DNA from: Candidatus Zambryskiibacteriota bacterium
GTDB taxonomy: Bacteria; Patescibacteriota; Minisyncoccia; Phycocordibacterales; DATDWN01
Assembly (NCBI GenBank): GCA_016202965.1
Contig: JACQNQ010000016.1
Coordinates: 1-14,051, forward strand
DNA length: 14,051 nucleotides
Direction: 5' to 3'
Positions 6,422-12,087 of the stretch are shown in pieces. Made by a program: the position numbers and the translations under genes. The notes beneath the pieces were generated by a model. That model saw only the letters and a list, made by a program, of their open reading frames with translations. It searched no databases and had not been told where the DNA came from. How positions within the stretch are numbered: the stretch's first letter is position 1; every line of letters starts with the position of its first letter.

Positions 6422-6447
6422 ATGTCAAGGGGAGTCCTTGACATTTA
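6419..6447. repeat. REP-like palindrome, copy 1, overlapping the gyrA stop codon
   Basis: TGTCAAGG-GGAGT-CCTTGACA (6423-6443) is the reverse complement of copies 2 and 3. Here flanking bases extend the stem to 12 bp (6419-6430 with 6436-6447), beginning with the gyrA TAA itself. The A8 run that follows gives no U tract on the + strand. It may act as an mRNA 3' hairpin. Confidence 0.85.
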
Positions 6448-6463
6448 TTAAACAATAAAAAAA

Positions 6464-6874
6464 ATGAATGATATAGATAAAGTTATAGTTACTCAAATAT
6501 GTAAAGAAAAAATGGAAAGGTACAAAAAACAATTTTTGGTAGGTATTTTCGGTTTATTGTTGATTTTACCTCCTATAATTTTATATTTTTTTATAAAATG
6601 GGATCCACTTTTTATAAATAGCGAAGGTGAATCAATACCTTTTTCTATATGATTACTAACGATAATCTACTGGATAGTGTTTTTTCAAATTTACAAATAT
6701 CGAGAGCGTTCCATGCGTAGAACATGGCAACTTACACAATTTTTAAGTGATAATTGGACAGTAGAAAAACGAGAACATGAAAGAGTTAAACTTATATCAG
6801 ATATTGTTTACATGAGTGAATTAAAAAATGAATATCCTAAAGTTTTTGATGATGGAATTTTAAAGTTACCTTAA
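6464..6874 (+). pseudogene. Two-TM membrane protein gene interrupted by one TGA
   Basis: Two ORFs (6464-6652, and 6653-6874 after the stop) are in the same frame, separated only by TGA at 6650-6652. Read through, they give about 136 residues: a charged N-terminus, TM1 (about 24-45, FLVGIFGLLLILPPIILYFFI), a polar loop, TM2 directly after the stop (LLTIIYWIVFFQIY), and a basic cytoplasmic-looking tail (RERSMRRTWQL...). That the second TM lies right behind the stop, where no ORF start would include it fully, argues for one original gene broken by a nonsense mutation. The region is AT-rich and lies between REP copies 1 and 2, so it may have arrived with the insert. I recognise no family. TGA recoding is unlikely because gyrA uses no TGA. 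Confidence 0.55.
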
Positions 6875-6886
6875 AGCTCTTAGTAA

Positions 6887-7531
6887 TTATATGTCAAGGA
6901 CTCCCCTTGACATGTCTTCATCAGAAGGAAAACGAAGTGTTTCTATTTCAAAATTACTTTTGTTTTCAAACAATGAGATTAAGAAATCAGTGTGTACAAT
7001 TGGTAAATTTCTGTCAGACACATAGTCATTATAACTACTCCATTTGTATTTACTTGGCTGTTTTACAAGTCCGTCTTTTACTGCATTCATATGAATATAT
7101 GCCGAAACCCACATTAATTGTTCATTCGACTCAATGATTACAGCTTTAAAACAATCTTGAAAAACGTGTCCCACTCTCTTATATTTTTTGTTTATATACA
7201 TTGCATAGCTTGTGCATATTTTTGAGATGATTTTTGATATGGGAGTATCTCCACATTGTTCAATAAGTAAATGAAAATGATTTGGCATGAGACAAAAAGC
7301 ATATAACTTAAAATCGCCTTTATGTGTATCAGTAATTCTAATTCTTGAATATGGCTGGCGACACAACTCGTGAAATAATTCTTTTTCTTCAAATCCAAGA
7401 GCAAGACCAATTCTAAATATGAACGCTTTGTAGTCTTGTTCATCATTAAAAATTTTCTCACGATTATTTCCTCTATTGTATATGTGAACAATAGTTCCAG
7501 ATGCAAAATTTTTGTAATCTCTATTTTTCAT
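6887..7531 (-). CDS. REP-associated tyrosine (Y1/HUH) transposase, RAYT
   Basis: This 214-residue protein belongs to the IS200-like Y1 transposase superfamily, which cuts and joins single-stranded DNA using a tyrosine. Markers in order: HIYNRGNNREKIF (16-28), the metal-binding HUH motif in MPNHFHLLIE (H85, H87), a Tyr-containing helix TSYAMYINKKYKRVGHVFQ (Y109 or Y112 as nucleophile), the YIHMNAVKDGLV segment (145-156) and YKWSSY (162-167). These are typical of RAYT proteins, which mobilise or maintain REP palindromes. Fittingly, REP-like copies lie at both ends: copy 3 is 13 bases upstream of the start and copy 2 encodes the last codons (MSRGVLD-I-stop). All catalytic motifs are present and the frame is intact, so it may be active. 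There is no SD upstream of the ATG. Confidence 0.9.
   Translation of the reverse strand: MKNRDYKNFASGTIVHIYNRGNNREKIFNDEQDYKAFIFRIGLALGFEEKELFHELCRQPYSRIRITDTHKGDFKLYAFCLMPNHFHLLIEQCGDTPISKIISKICTSYAMYINKKYKRVGHVFQDCFKAVIIESNEQLMWVSAYIHMNAVKDGLVKQPSKYKWSSYNDYVSDRNLPIVHTDFLISLFENKSNFEIETLRFPSDEDMSRGVLDI
6891..6913. repeat. REP-like palindrome, copy 2, forming the 3' end of the transposase gene
   Basis: ATGTCAAGG-ACTCC-CCTTGACAT with 9-bp arms. On the minus strand it encodes the final residues MSRGVLD of the transposase, so the repeat is part of the coding sequence. Same orientation as copy 3, opposite to copy 1. Confidence 0.9.
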
Positions 7532-7542
7532 TATTCTATATT

Positions 7543-7565
7543 ATGTCAAGGACTCCCCTTGACAT
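7543..7565. repeat. REP-like palindrome, copy 3, upstream of the transposase gene
   Basis: ATGTCAAGG-ACTCC-CCTTGACAT, identical over 23 bases to copy 2 and in the same orientation. Copies 2 and 3 bound a segment of 675 bases (6891-7565) containing exactly the transposase gene, the likely mobile unit. Confidence 0.9.
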
Positions 7566-7607
7566 CAAGGGCGTTATACACATTTTCTGTTTTTGTAGTT
7601 TCTCGTA

Positions 7608-7620
7608 TATAATTTAATCA
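7608..7620 (+). promoter_or_regulatory. -10 box giving a leaderless methyltransferase mRNA
   Basis: A perfect TATAAT (7608-7613) places the expected transcription start, 7 bases on, exactly at the A of the ATG at 7620. There is no SD and only a poor -35 match. Confidence 0.6.
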
Positions 7621-8147
7621 TGTTCTCCGACCCGGAAAAAGTAATAGAACAATGCGGAATTCAAGCTGGTATGACTATTGCCGACCTTGGCGCCGGTTCA
7701 GGACGCTACAGTATGGCAGCGGCCAAGGCGCTTGCGTCTACGGGCAAAGTCTACGCCATAGATGTTCAAAAAGACCTTCTTTCAAAATTGAAAAACTTGG
7801 CTGTCCGTGAAGGTCTCTACAATATAGAAGTTATTTGGGGAGATATAGATAAAGTAAACGGCACCAAACTTCGCGAGGCATCCATTGACCTCGCTCTGCT
7901 ATGCAACATACTTTTCCAGATTGAAAGCAAAGAAAATATTGTCAAGGAAATAAAACGAATATTGAAACCTCACGGCAGAGTATTGGTCGTTGACTGGACA
8001 GATTCGTTCGGGGGTTTAGGACCAAAGCCGGAAGCAGTTGTTAAAAAAGAAACGACCAAAGAAATGTTTCAAAAAACAGGTTTTCATCTTGATAGAGAAA
8101 TTTTCGCCGGAGCTTATCATTATGGTATGATTATGAAGAAGTTGTAA
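7620..8147 (+). CDS. Class I SAM-dependent methyltransferase
   Basis: A 175-residue Rossmann-fold methyltransferase. The SAM-binding motif I is IADLGAGSGRYS (20-31); the acidic end of strand 2 is in VYAIDVQ (44-50, D48); a GDI motif is near residue 78; and LLCNILFQI plus RILKPHGRVLVVDW (about 99-130) correspond to the usual strand 4 and strand 5 signatures of UbiE/MenG-like and small-molecule methyltransferases. It lacks any extra substrate domain, so the substrate cannot be told. The protein ends in MIMKKL, then TAA, within which a run of heptanucleotide repeats begins. It probably has its own leaderless transcript and is not obviously co-transcribed with the transposase, which lies on the other strand. 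Confidence 0.88.
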   Translation: MFSDPEKVIEQCGIQAGMTIADLGAGSGRYSMAAAKALASTGKVYAIDVQKDLLSKLKNLAVREGLYNIEVIWGDIDKVNGTKLREASIDLALLCNILFQIESKENIVKEIKRILKPHGRVLVVDWTDSFGGLGPKPEAVVKKETTKEMFQKTGFHLDREIFAGAYHYGMIMKKL

Positions 8148-8252
8148 AGTTAAAAGTTAAAGGTTAAAAGCAGAATCAAATTCCTCTTAATCTTTCCTTT
8201 AACTTTCAAACCTTTAACCTTTAACCTTTAACCTTTAACCTTTAACCTTTAA
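8146..8252. repeat. Heptanucleotide repeat tract in inverted arrangement
   Basis: AAAGTTA, AAAGTTA, AAGGTTA run from 8146 to 8166, starting within the methyltransferase stop codon. After an unrelated 24-base gap the opposite-strand version appears, ending in six perfect CCTTTAA units (8211-8252). The two halves can pair as a long hairpin and may end the methyltransferase transcript. The related tract at 9551 is on the other side of the next gene. Confidence 0.85.
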
Positions 8253-8260
8253 CTACATCT

Positions 8261-9547
8261 ATGTCTAATTTCAAAATAGCCCTGACGGCAATATTTGGCA
8301 TATCTATCGTTTTAGGCGTAGCTATATTTGCCCTCTCCAGAGGTTCGTCTTCCGGTCAGTCTGCAAATCTGGTTATTTGGGGTACAGTTTCTGAAGAGTC
8401 TTTTAATACCGCCCACAAAAACTCTTCCATTTTCAATAATAAATCAGTAAAAATTACCTACGTCAAAAAAGAAGCCGTGACTTTTAATCAAGACTTTGTG
8501 GAAGCTTTGGCTTTGGGAAACGGTCCAGACATCGTTTTGTTGCGGGATGATTCCGTATATAAAAATCGCAACAAGCTCTTTGTCATACCGTACGCTAATT
8601 ATAATCAGAGAGATTTCAAAGACAGATTTATTGAAGGAAGCGAACTCTTTCTTGTTCCCGACGGAGTCATCGGCTTGCCTTTCATGGTTGACCCTATGGT
8701 TATGTATTGGAATAGGGACATCTTTTCCAATAATCTTATTTCAGAGCCGCCGAAATATTGGGACGAGCTTTATTCTCTGGTGGAGAAAACCACCAGCCGC
8801 GACAGCGGAGGAAATATTTTGAAAAGCGCCATTGCTTTGGGCGAATGGAAAAACATCACAAACGCCAAAGAGATTGTGGCCATGCTTTTGCTTCAAGCCG
8901 GCACGCCTATTACCAGTGGCGATAAATCCGGCGTTGTGTCCTCTGTTCTGAACTCTCAATTCAATTTACCCGTTGCTCCGAGCCAGTCCGGCATCAATTT
9001 TTACACTCAATTTTCCAATCCCGGAACGCCGGCATACAGCTGGAATCGTTCCCTTCCAAATTCGCTCAATTTCTTTATTTCCGGAAATCTGGCCCTTTAT
9101 CTGGGTTTTGGGAGCGAAATTTTTTCCATCCAGCAGAAAAATTCCAATCTTAACTTTGATGTCACTTATATGCCCCAGATTCGCGATGCGGCTAAAAAAC
9201 AAGTCTTTGGCCATATCTACGCTTTGTCTATTGTCAAACAATCAAGACAAATTGCCGCCGCGGCTCTTGCCGTGAATGCTCTGACGGAAAGCTCGGCCCT
9301 TACGGCTATGGAGTCCGTGACAAATTTGCCTCCCGCTCGCCGCGACTTATTAAGTGTTAAGCCGACAGACCCTTTCCGCCAAATTTTCTACAATTCAGCG
9401 CTTCTTTCTCACTTCTGGGTTGACCCTGACCCTGTTTCAAGTTCTAACACATTTCGTGATATGATAGAGTCAATCACCAGCGGACAATCCAGTTTGAGCC
9501 AGGCTTTGAGCAGAGCTAATGAGGAACTGAATAATGAACTAAAATAA
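8261..9547 (+). CDS. Family 1 extracellular solute-binding protein (ABC-type), membrane-anchored
   Basis: A 428-residue protein similar to the sugar/oligosaccharide-binding proteins of ABC importers. The N-terminus has one hydrophobic segment (about 5-26) with no lipobox cysteine, so an uncleaved anchor or a signal peptide is likely. Family features: ANLVIWGTVSEE (35-46), the VTFNQDFVEALALGNGPDIVLL segment (about 73-94), GVIGLPFMVDPMVMYWNRDIF (about 135-155) with the typical P-x-x-x-D-P-x-x-x-Y-Y/W-N pattern, PPKYWDELY (about 162-170), and a C-terminal helical lobe. No permease or ATPase gene is in the window; the next gene begins the pilin-like array. Both flanks carry heptanucleotide repeats. 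It could feed a remote ABC importer or serve as a binding protein in the envelope. Confidence 0.88.
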   Translation: MSNFKIALTAIFGISIVLGVAIFALSRGSSSGQSANLVIWGTVSEESFNTAHKNSSIFNNKSVKITYVKKEAVTFNQDFVEALALGNGPDIVLLRDDSVYKNRNKLFVIPYANYNQRDFKDRFIEGSELFLVPDGVIGLPFMVDPMVMYWNRDIFSNNLISEPPKYWDELYSLVEKTTSRDSGGNILKSAIALGEWKNITNAKEIVAMLLLQAGTPITSGDKSGVVSSVLNSQFNLPVAPSQSGINFYTQFSNPGTPAYSWNRSLPNSLNFFISGNLALYLGFGSEIFSIQQKNSNLNFDVTYMPQIRDAAKKQVFGHIYALSIVKQSRQIAAAALAVNALTESSALTAMESVTNLPPARRDLLSVKPTDPFRQIFYNSALLSHFWVDPDPVSSSNTFRDMIESITSGQSSLSQALSRANEELNNELK

Positions 9548-9550
9548 AAA

Positions 9551-9606
9551 AAAGTTAAAAGTTAAAAGTTAAAAGTTAAAAGTCAAAAGTCGAAAGTTAA
9601 AAGAAA
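9551..9606 (+). repeat. AAAGTTA heptanucleotide repeat tract
   Basis: Seven heptads (AAAGTTA four times, then AAAGTCA, AAAGTCG, AAAGTTA; 9551-9599) and a degenerate eighth fill the gap between the solute-binding protein and the first pilin-like gene. They match the 8146 tract in sequence and orientation. No promoter is recognisable in the gap. Confidence 0.9.
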
Positions 9607-9608
9607 GA

Positions 9609-10025
9609 ATGATGAATAATAATAGAAAAAAAATAATAACAAGCGCAATATTCTTGTTTTTATTTTTATCACCTGTTTTTGCATACGCGGTGGAAGCCAC
9701 ACAACCGGCGGGCAGTCCGGGCACGGGTATCACATACGAATGTGTTGACGGCAACTGCGACTTTAATGATTTGGTCCGAGCCACAAACAAAGTGGTGGAT
9801 TTTGGCAGGAACTTTGCTCTCTTGTTTTCAGTGGTGGTTATCGCTTACGCCGGCTTTCTGTATATGACCTCAGAAGGTAATCCGGGAAAGTTGGCAGAAG
9901 CTAATAAAATGTTTGTAAGTGTAGGCAAAGGCATTATTTTTGTCATGGCCGCCTGGCTTATTGTTCATCTCATCACCAACTCTCTTTTGAGACCGGAGGT
10001 TTCCACCATTATTCCAAACGGTTAG
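9609..10025 (+). CDS. TrbC/VirB2-like pilin family protein, array member 1
   Basis: 138 residues. A signal peptide ends near FAYA (about residue 27), followed by a short exported loop with two cysteines (ECVDGNC) that may form a disulfide. Then come two membrane helices (about 67-87 and 105-126) joined by the loop TSEGNPGKLAEANKMF. This two-TM layout with a GNPxKxxEA loop matches the type IV secretion pilin-like family common in Patescibacteria. An ATG at 9612 could also serve as start; only a weak purine-rich AAGAAAG precedes. It is the first of six tandem relatives. A VirB2-type pilin would be cleaved and assembled into an extracellular filament, but no VirB4 or other T4SS gene is in view, so the function is inferred. 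Confidence 0.75.
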   Translation: MMNNNRKKIITSAIFLFLFLSPVFAYAVEATQPAGSPGTGITYECVDGNCDFNDLVRATNKVVDFGRNFALLFSVVVIAYAGFLYMTSEGNPGKLAEANKMFVSVGKGIIFVMAAWLIVHLITNSLLRPEVSTIIPNG

Positions 10026-10029
10026 TATA

Positions 10030-10038
10030 TGCTAAAAT
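10030..10038 (+). promoter_or_regulatory. Extended -10 upstream of array member 2
   Basis: TG-C-TAAAAT (10030-10038) is an extended -10 element that would start transcription near 10045, three bases before the ATG. This implies that the array is not driven only from upstream of member 1. Confidence 0.45.
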
Positions 10039-10047
10039 ATATAATAT

Positions 10048-10434
10048 ATGAAGAATCTTAGATTTACTATTCTCCTCCTTGTTATTATTTTACCGATTTT
10101 CGCATTTGCCCAAGGCGAGGTAAACTCTCCTGGAGGAGGTGGCAATGTCACCATTCCAAACCCGCTTAAATGCGCCGCCGGGCAGGATTGCGGCAGTTTT
10201 ATGTCTCTTCTGACAGCCATATTAAACAACATTGTTATGCCTGTGGCCGCCGTGGCTGTAGTGGCTTATATTATTTGGGCCGGTTTTACATACGTTACAG
10301 CCCAAGGTAATCCAAAGAAGATAGACGAGGCTCATCAGCGGCTTCTGTGGGCTTTGGTCGGCGCAGGCATACTTTTGGGAGCGGCGGCCATATCGCGCGT
10401 TGTTCAAACCACTGTTACTTCTTTAATAAACTAA
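10048..10434 (+). CDS. TrbC/VirB2-like pilin family protein, array member 2
   Basis: 128 residues. A signal peptide (MKNLRFTILLLVIILPIFAFA, cleavage about 21) is followed by a Gly-rich exported stretch, a CAAGQDC cysteine pair, and two TM helices (about 65-87 and 103-122) joined by TAQGNPKKIDEAHQRLLW. It is the closest relative of member 1, sharing the GNPxKxxEA loop and the cysteine pair, which members 3-6 lack. No SD is present; the extended -10 places the transcript start almost on the ATG. It ends 6 bases before member 3, so members 2 and 3 are probably co-transcribed. Confidence 0.78.
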   Translation: MKNLRFTILLLVIILPIFAFAQGEVNSPGGGGNVTIPNPLKCAAGQDCGSFMSLLTAILNNIVMPVAAVAVVAYIIWAGFTYVTAQGNPKKIDEAHQRLLWALVGAGILLGAAAISRVVQTTVTSLIN

Positions 10435-10440
10435 ATTAAT

Positions 10441-10740
10441 ATGTTATCTGCAGCCGGTCAAACTTTTGGAGGAGTTATCGCGTACATCTTGGGCATTATT
10501 GACGTTTTAAATCCGATACTTTTTGCTTTGGCTTTCCTTTTTTTCTTTTGGGGCTTGTCCAAGTTTATTTTAAGTTCCGGCAATCAAGCCGACATTCAAA
10601 AAGGCAAAAACTATATGCTTTGGGGCATTTTGGTCTTGTTTATTTTGCTTACATTCAGAAGTATTATTAGCATAGTTTCAACGGAATTGGAGCTTGGTCC
10701 GGCCACTGAAAAACCGCTTTTACCAACAAATGTGCAATAA
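10441..10740 (+). CDS. Pilin-like two-TM protein, array member 3
   Basis: 99 residues without a clear signal peptide. The core is VLNPILFALAFLFFFWGLSKFILSSG, then a charged loop (NQADIQKGKNYM), then LWGILVLFILLTFRSIISIV. The FALAFLFFFWG stretch is shared nearly word for word with member 4 and closely with member 5. TM helices at about 22-44 and 57-80. The short C-terminus is polar and Pro-rich. The ATG is 6 bases after the stop of member 2, without an SD, suggesting translational coupling. It is a homologue of members 4-6 by the FFWG...G...K...WGI pattern; the function is otherwise unknown. Confidence 0.75.
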   Translation: MLSAAGQTFGGVIAYILGIIDVLNPILFALAFLFFFWGLSKFILSSGNQADIQKGKNYMLWGILVLFILLTFRSIISIVSTELELGPATEKPLLPTNVQ

Positions 10741-10758
10741 TTAAGTGATTATAAAAAC

Positions 10759-11151
10759 ATGAAAAAAAATATATTATCATATATACTGCTTACCACTCTC
10801 TCTTTCAGTCCGATTGTTACTTTTGCCGCGCTGAATGGAATAAAAGACTTACTGTCGTCTTTTTTAGTTTTTCAGAACTCTGCCATCAAGGTCATTTTTG
10901 CTCTGGCTTTTCTCTTTTTCTTTTGGGGTATGACCCAATTTATCTTGCATGCCGGAGAAGAAAAAACCAGGGAAGAAGGAAAAAAGAAAATGCTCTGGGG
11001 CATTGTCGTTTTATTTGTCATGCTTTCTATTTTTGGCATTTTGGGTTGGATAGGAGCTATTGTTGAAATACCTGTTTCGCCAGCTACTCTTCCAGAAATT
11101 CTTCCAGGAGCTGGTCAACAATTAGAGACAACTAGACCAACTAGACCTTAG
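10759..11151 (+). CDS. Pilin-like two-TM protein, array member 4
   Basis: 130 residues. A signal peptide (MKKNILSYILLTTLSFSPIVTFA) precedes the shared core KVIFALAFLFFFWGMTQFILHAG, a charged loop EEKTREEGKKKM, and LWGIVVLFVMLSIFGILGWIG. The tail is Pro/Thr-rich (VSPATLPEILPGAGQQ...TRPTRP). Helices at about 42-63 and 76-97. Member 3 ends 18 bases upstream; no SD. It is followed by a 32-bp inverted repeat that separates it from member 5. Confidence 0.75.
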   Translation: MKKNILSYILLTTLSFSPIVTFAALNGIKDLLSSFLVFQNSAIKVIFALAFLFFFWGMTQFILHAGEEKTREEGKKKMLWGIVVLFVMLSIFGILGWIGAIVEIPVSPATLPEILPGAGQQLETTRPTRP

Positions 11152-11171
11152 CCTTAACAGATATCGATGTG

Positions 11172-11250
11172 TATCCCATAGCGACATAATTTTTTCAAAG
11201 TCTGGGGATTTTTTCCGAAGACTTTGAAAAAATTATGTCGCTATGGGATA
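11172..11250. repeat. 79-base element with 32-bp perfect inverted arms
   Basis: Arms 11172-11203 and 11219-11250 are perfect reverse complements over 32 bases, starting TATCCCATAGCGACAT, with a 15-base spacer (GGGGATTTTTTCCGA). It lies between array members 4 and 5. It could end the upstream transcript, but the very long perfect arms beginning TATCCC and ending GGGATA look more like a miniature inverted-repeat element. No flanking duplication is obvious. Confidence 0.8.
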
Positions 11251-11274
11251 GGCGCGGATTTATCCACAGAGGGC

Positions 11275-11303
11275 TTGTTTTTGGCATTCTTTTATCATAT
11301 AAT
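11275..11303 (+). promoter_or_regulatory. Sigma70-type promoter for array member 5
   Basis: TTGTTT (11275-11280), a 17-base spacer and a perfect TATAAT (11298-11303). Transcription would start near 11310, about 24 nt before the ATG at 11334. This marks members 5 and 6 as a separate transcription unit and rules out the far upstream ATG at 11235. Confidence 0.65.
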
Positions 11304-11333
11304 ACAAAATATAGTTTAATAATAATAAAAAAT

Positions 11334-11687
11334 ATGATGAAAAAATTGATTTACGCGTTAATATCATTCGGGCCGGTTTTGGCACTTGCCCAACCAGCAG
11401 TACCAACTTTTGGTAGTATTACCACTGTAGCTAATAGTCTCAAAACAGTCATTAATAGTGTATTTCCGTTTCTATTTGCCTTAGCAATATTATACTTCTT
11501 TTGGGGTCTTATTGAATTTGTCCGGTCGTCTGGCGACATCAAAAAGCACGAGGAGGGTAGAACTCACATGATTTACGGCATTATCGCTATTGCTGTCATG
11601 GCTTCTATCTTTGGACTTGTATCGTGGCTTCAGGGCACAGTTGGTATTACTGGGACTGAAACTATTAAAATTCCTACTCTTCCTTAA
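11334..11687 (+). CDS. Pilin-like two-TM protein, array member 5
   Basis: From the ATG at 11334 (or the next codon, also ATG) the protein has 117 residues. A signal peptide (MMKKLIYALISFGPVLALA) precedes VFPFLFALAILYFFWGLIEFVRSSG, the loop DIKKHEEGRTHM and IYGIIAIAVMASIFGLVSWL. The frame extends upstream to 11235, but that part lies across the inverted-repeat arm and the promoter, so it is not coding. The charged loop with EEGR/K and the YGI/WGI entry to helix 2 align with members 3, 4 and 6. The final residues are polar. Same family as its neighbours; role in secretion or pilus-like structure is inferred. Confidence 0.75.
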   Translation: MMKKLIYALISFGPVLALAQPAVPTFGSITTVANSLKTVINSVFPFLFALAILYFFWGLIEFVRSSGDIKKHEEGRTHMIYGIIAIAVMASIFGLVSWLQGTVGITGTETIKIPTLP

Positions 11688-11731
11688 AGTTAATCCAACT
11701 AGTTTTTAGAGATTTGTAGTATCTATCTGTT

Positions 11732-12031
11732 ATGACAATCGTCGGCTTTCTTGATAAAGTCAATAATTTAATTCTTAATCCTGTCATTTTGCTTCTTTTC
11801 GGCTTGTCTTTTGTCTATTTTCTCTACGGTATCGTCAAGTTTCTGAAAAGCGATGCCGATGACAAAAGCGTTTCCCGCATTGAAGCCCGCAAATCTATTC
11901 TATGGGGGATGGTTGGCATGCTCATTATGTTTTCCGTTTACGGCATTATCAAATTTGTTTTGGCCAGTTTTGGCATTACTCCTTCTACCGACATTTCCAC
12001 TCCCGCAAGACAGTTTCTAAAATTACCATAA
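11732..12031 (+). CDS. Pilin-like two-TM protein, array member 6
   Basis: 99 residues with no signal peptide. The N-terminus MTIVGFLDKVNNLILNP leads into helix 1 (VILLLFGLSFVYFLYGIVKFL, about 18-38), a longer charged loop (KSDADDKSVSRIEARKS) and helix 2 (ILWGMVGMLIMFSVYGIIKFVL, about 56-77). It is the most diverged member but keeps the aromatic-G...K...WG pattern. There is no SD, and the 44-base gap after member 5 holds no clear promoter. It is followed by the bidirectional terminator. Confidence 0.72.
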   Translation: MTIVGFLDKVNNLILNPVILLLFGLSFVYFLYGIVKFLKSDADDKSVSRIEARKSILWGMVGMLIMFSVYGIIKFVLASFGITPSTDISTPARQFLKLP

Positions 12032-12036
12032 AAAAT

Positions 12037-12066
12037 ATCCCCCACTTTTTTAGAAAAGTGGGGGAT
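12037..12066. terminator. Bidirectional terminator closing the pilin-like array
   Basis: Thirteen-bp perfect arms (12037-12049, 12054-12066) with a CCCCCAC/GTGGGGG core and a TTAG loop. Rightward transcripts meet TTCGTTTTG; leftward transcripts meet ATTTTTTATGG. It lies between convergent genes. Confidence 0.9.
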
Positions 12067-12087
12067 TTCGTTTTGTACTTATTGTAC

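Larger units (their letters stand above)
6891..7565. mobile_element. REP-transposase-REP unit
   Basis: A complete Y1/HUH transposase gene is framed by two identical directly repeated 23-base palindromes with nothing else inside. IS200/IS605-type enzymes recognise subterminal hairpins rather than inverted termini, which suits this design. A third, inverted copy at the gyrA stop may bound a larger composite (6419-7565) carrying the broken membrane protein gene. No target-site duplication is visible, as expected for this class. Confidence 0.7.

Noticed and set aside
6650..6652. TGA recoded as glycine (code 25)
   Set aside because: gyrA and other long genes have no in-frame TGA, and the gene at 12088 ends in TGA.
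6649..6722. Overlapping ATG at 6649 as start of a second ORF (ATGA coupling)
   Set aside because: That frame ends after 24 codons with no hydrophobic segment, while the in-frame read-through restores a second TM helix.
7559..7580. TTGACA inside REP copy 3 with TATACA as a promoter
   Set aside because: The spacing is only 10 bases and the better -10 box is at 7608.
8211..8252. CRISPR-like or telomere-like array
   Set aside because: Units are 7 bases with no spacers; it is a simple tandem repeat.
8966..9275. ORFs on both strands inside the solute-binding protein gene
   Set aside because: They are shadows of a gene with clear family motifs across this region.
11235..11333. Upstream extension of array member 5 to an ATG at 11235
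   Set aside because: It runs through the inverted-repeat arm and the TTGTTT/TATAAT promoter; the signal peptide begins at 11334.
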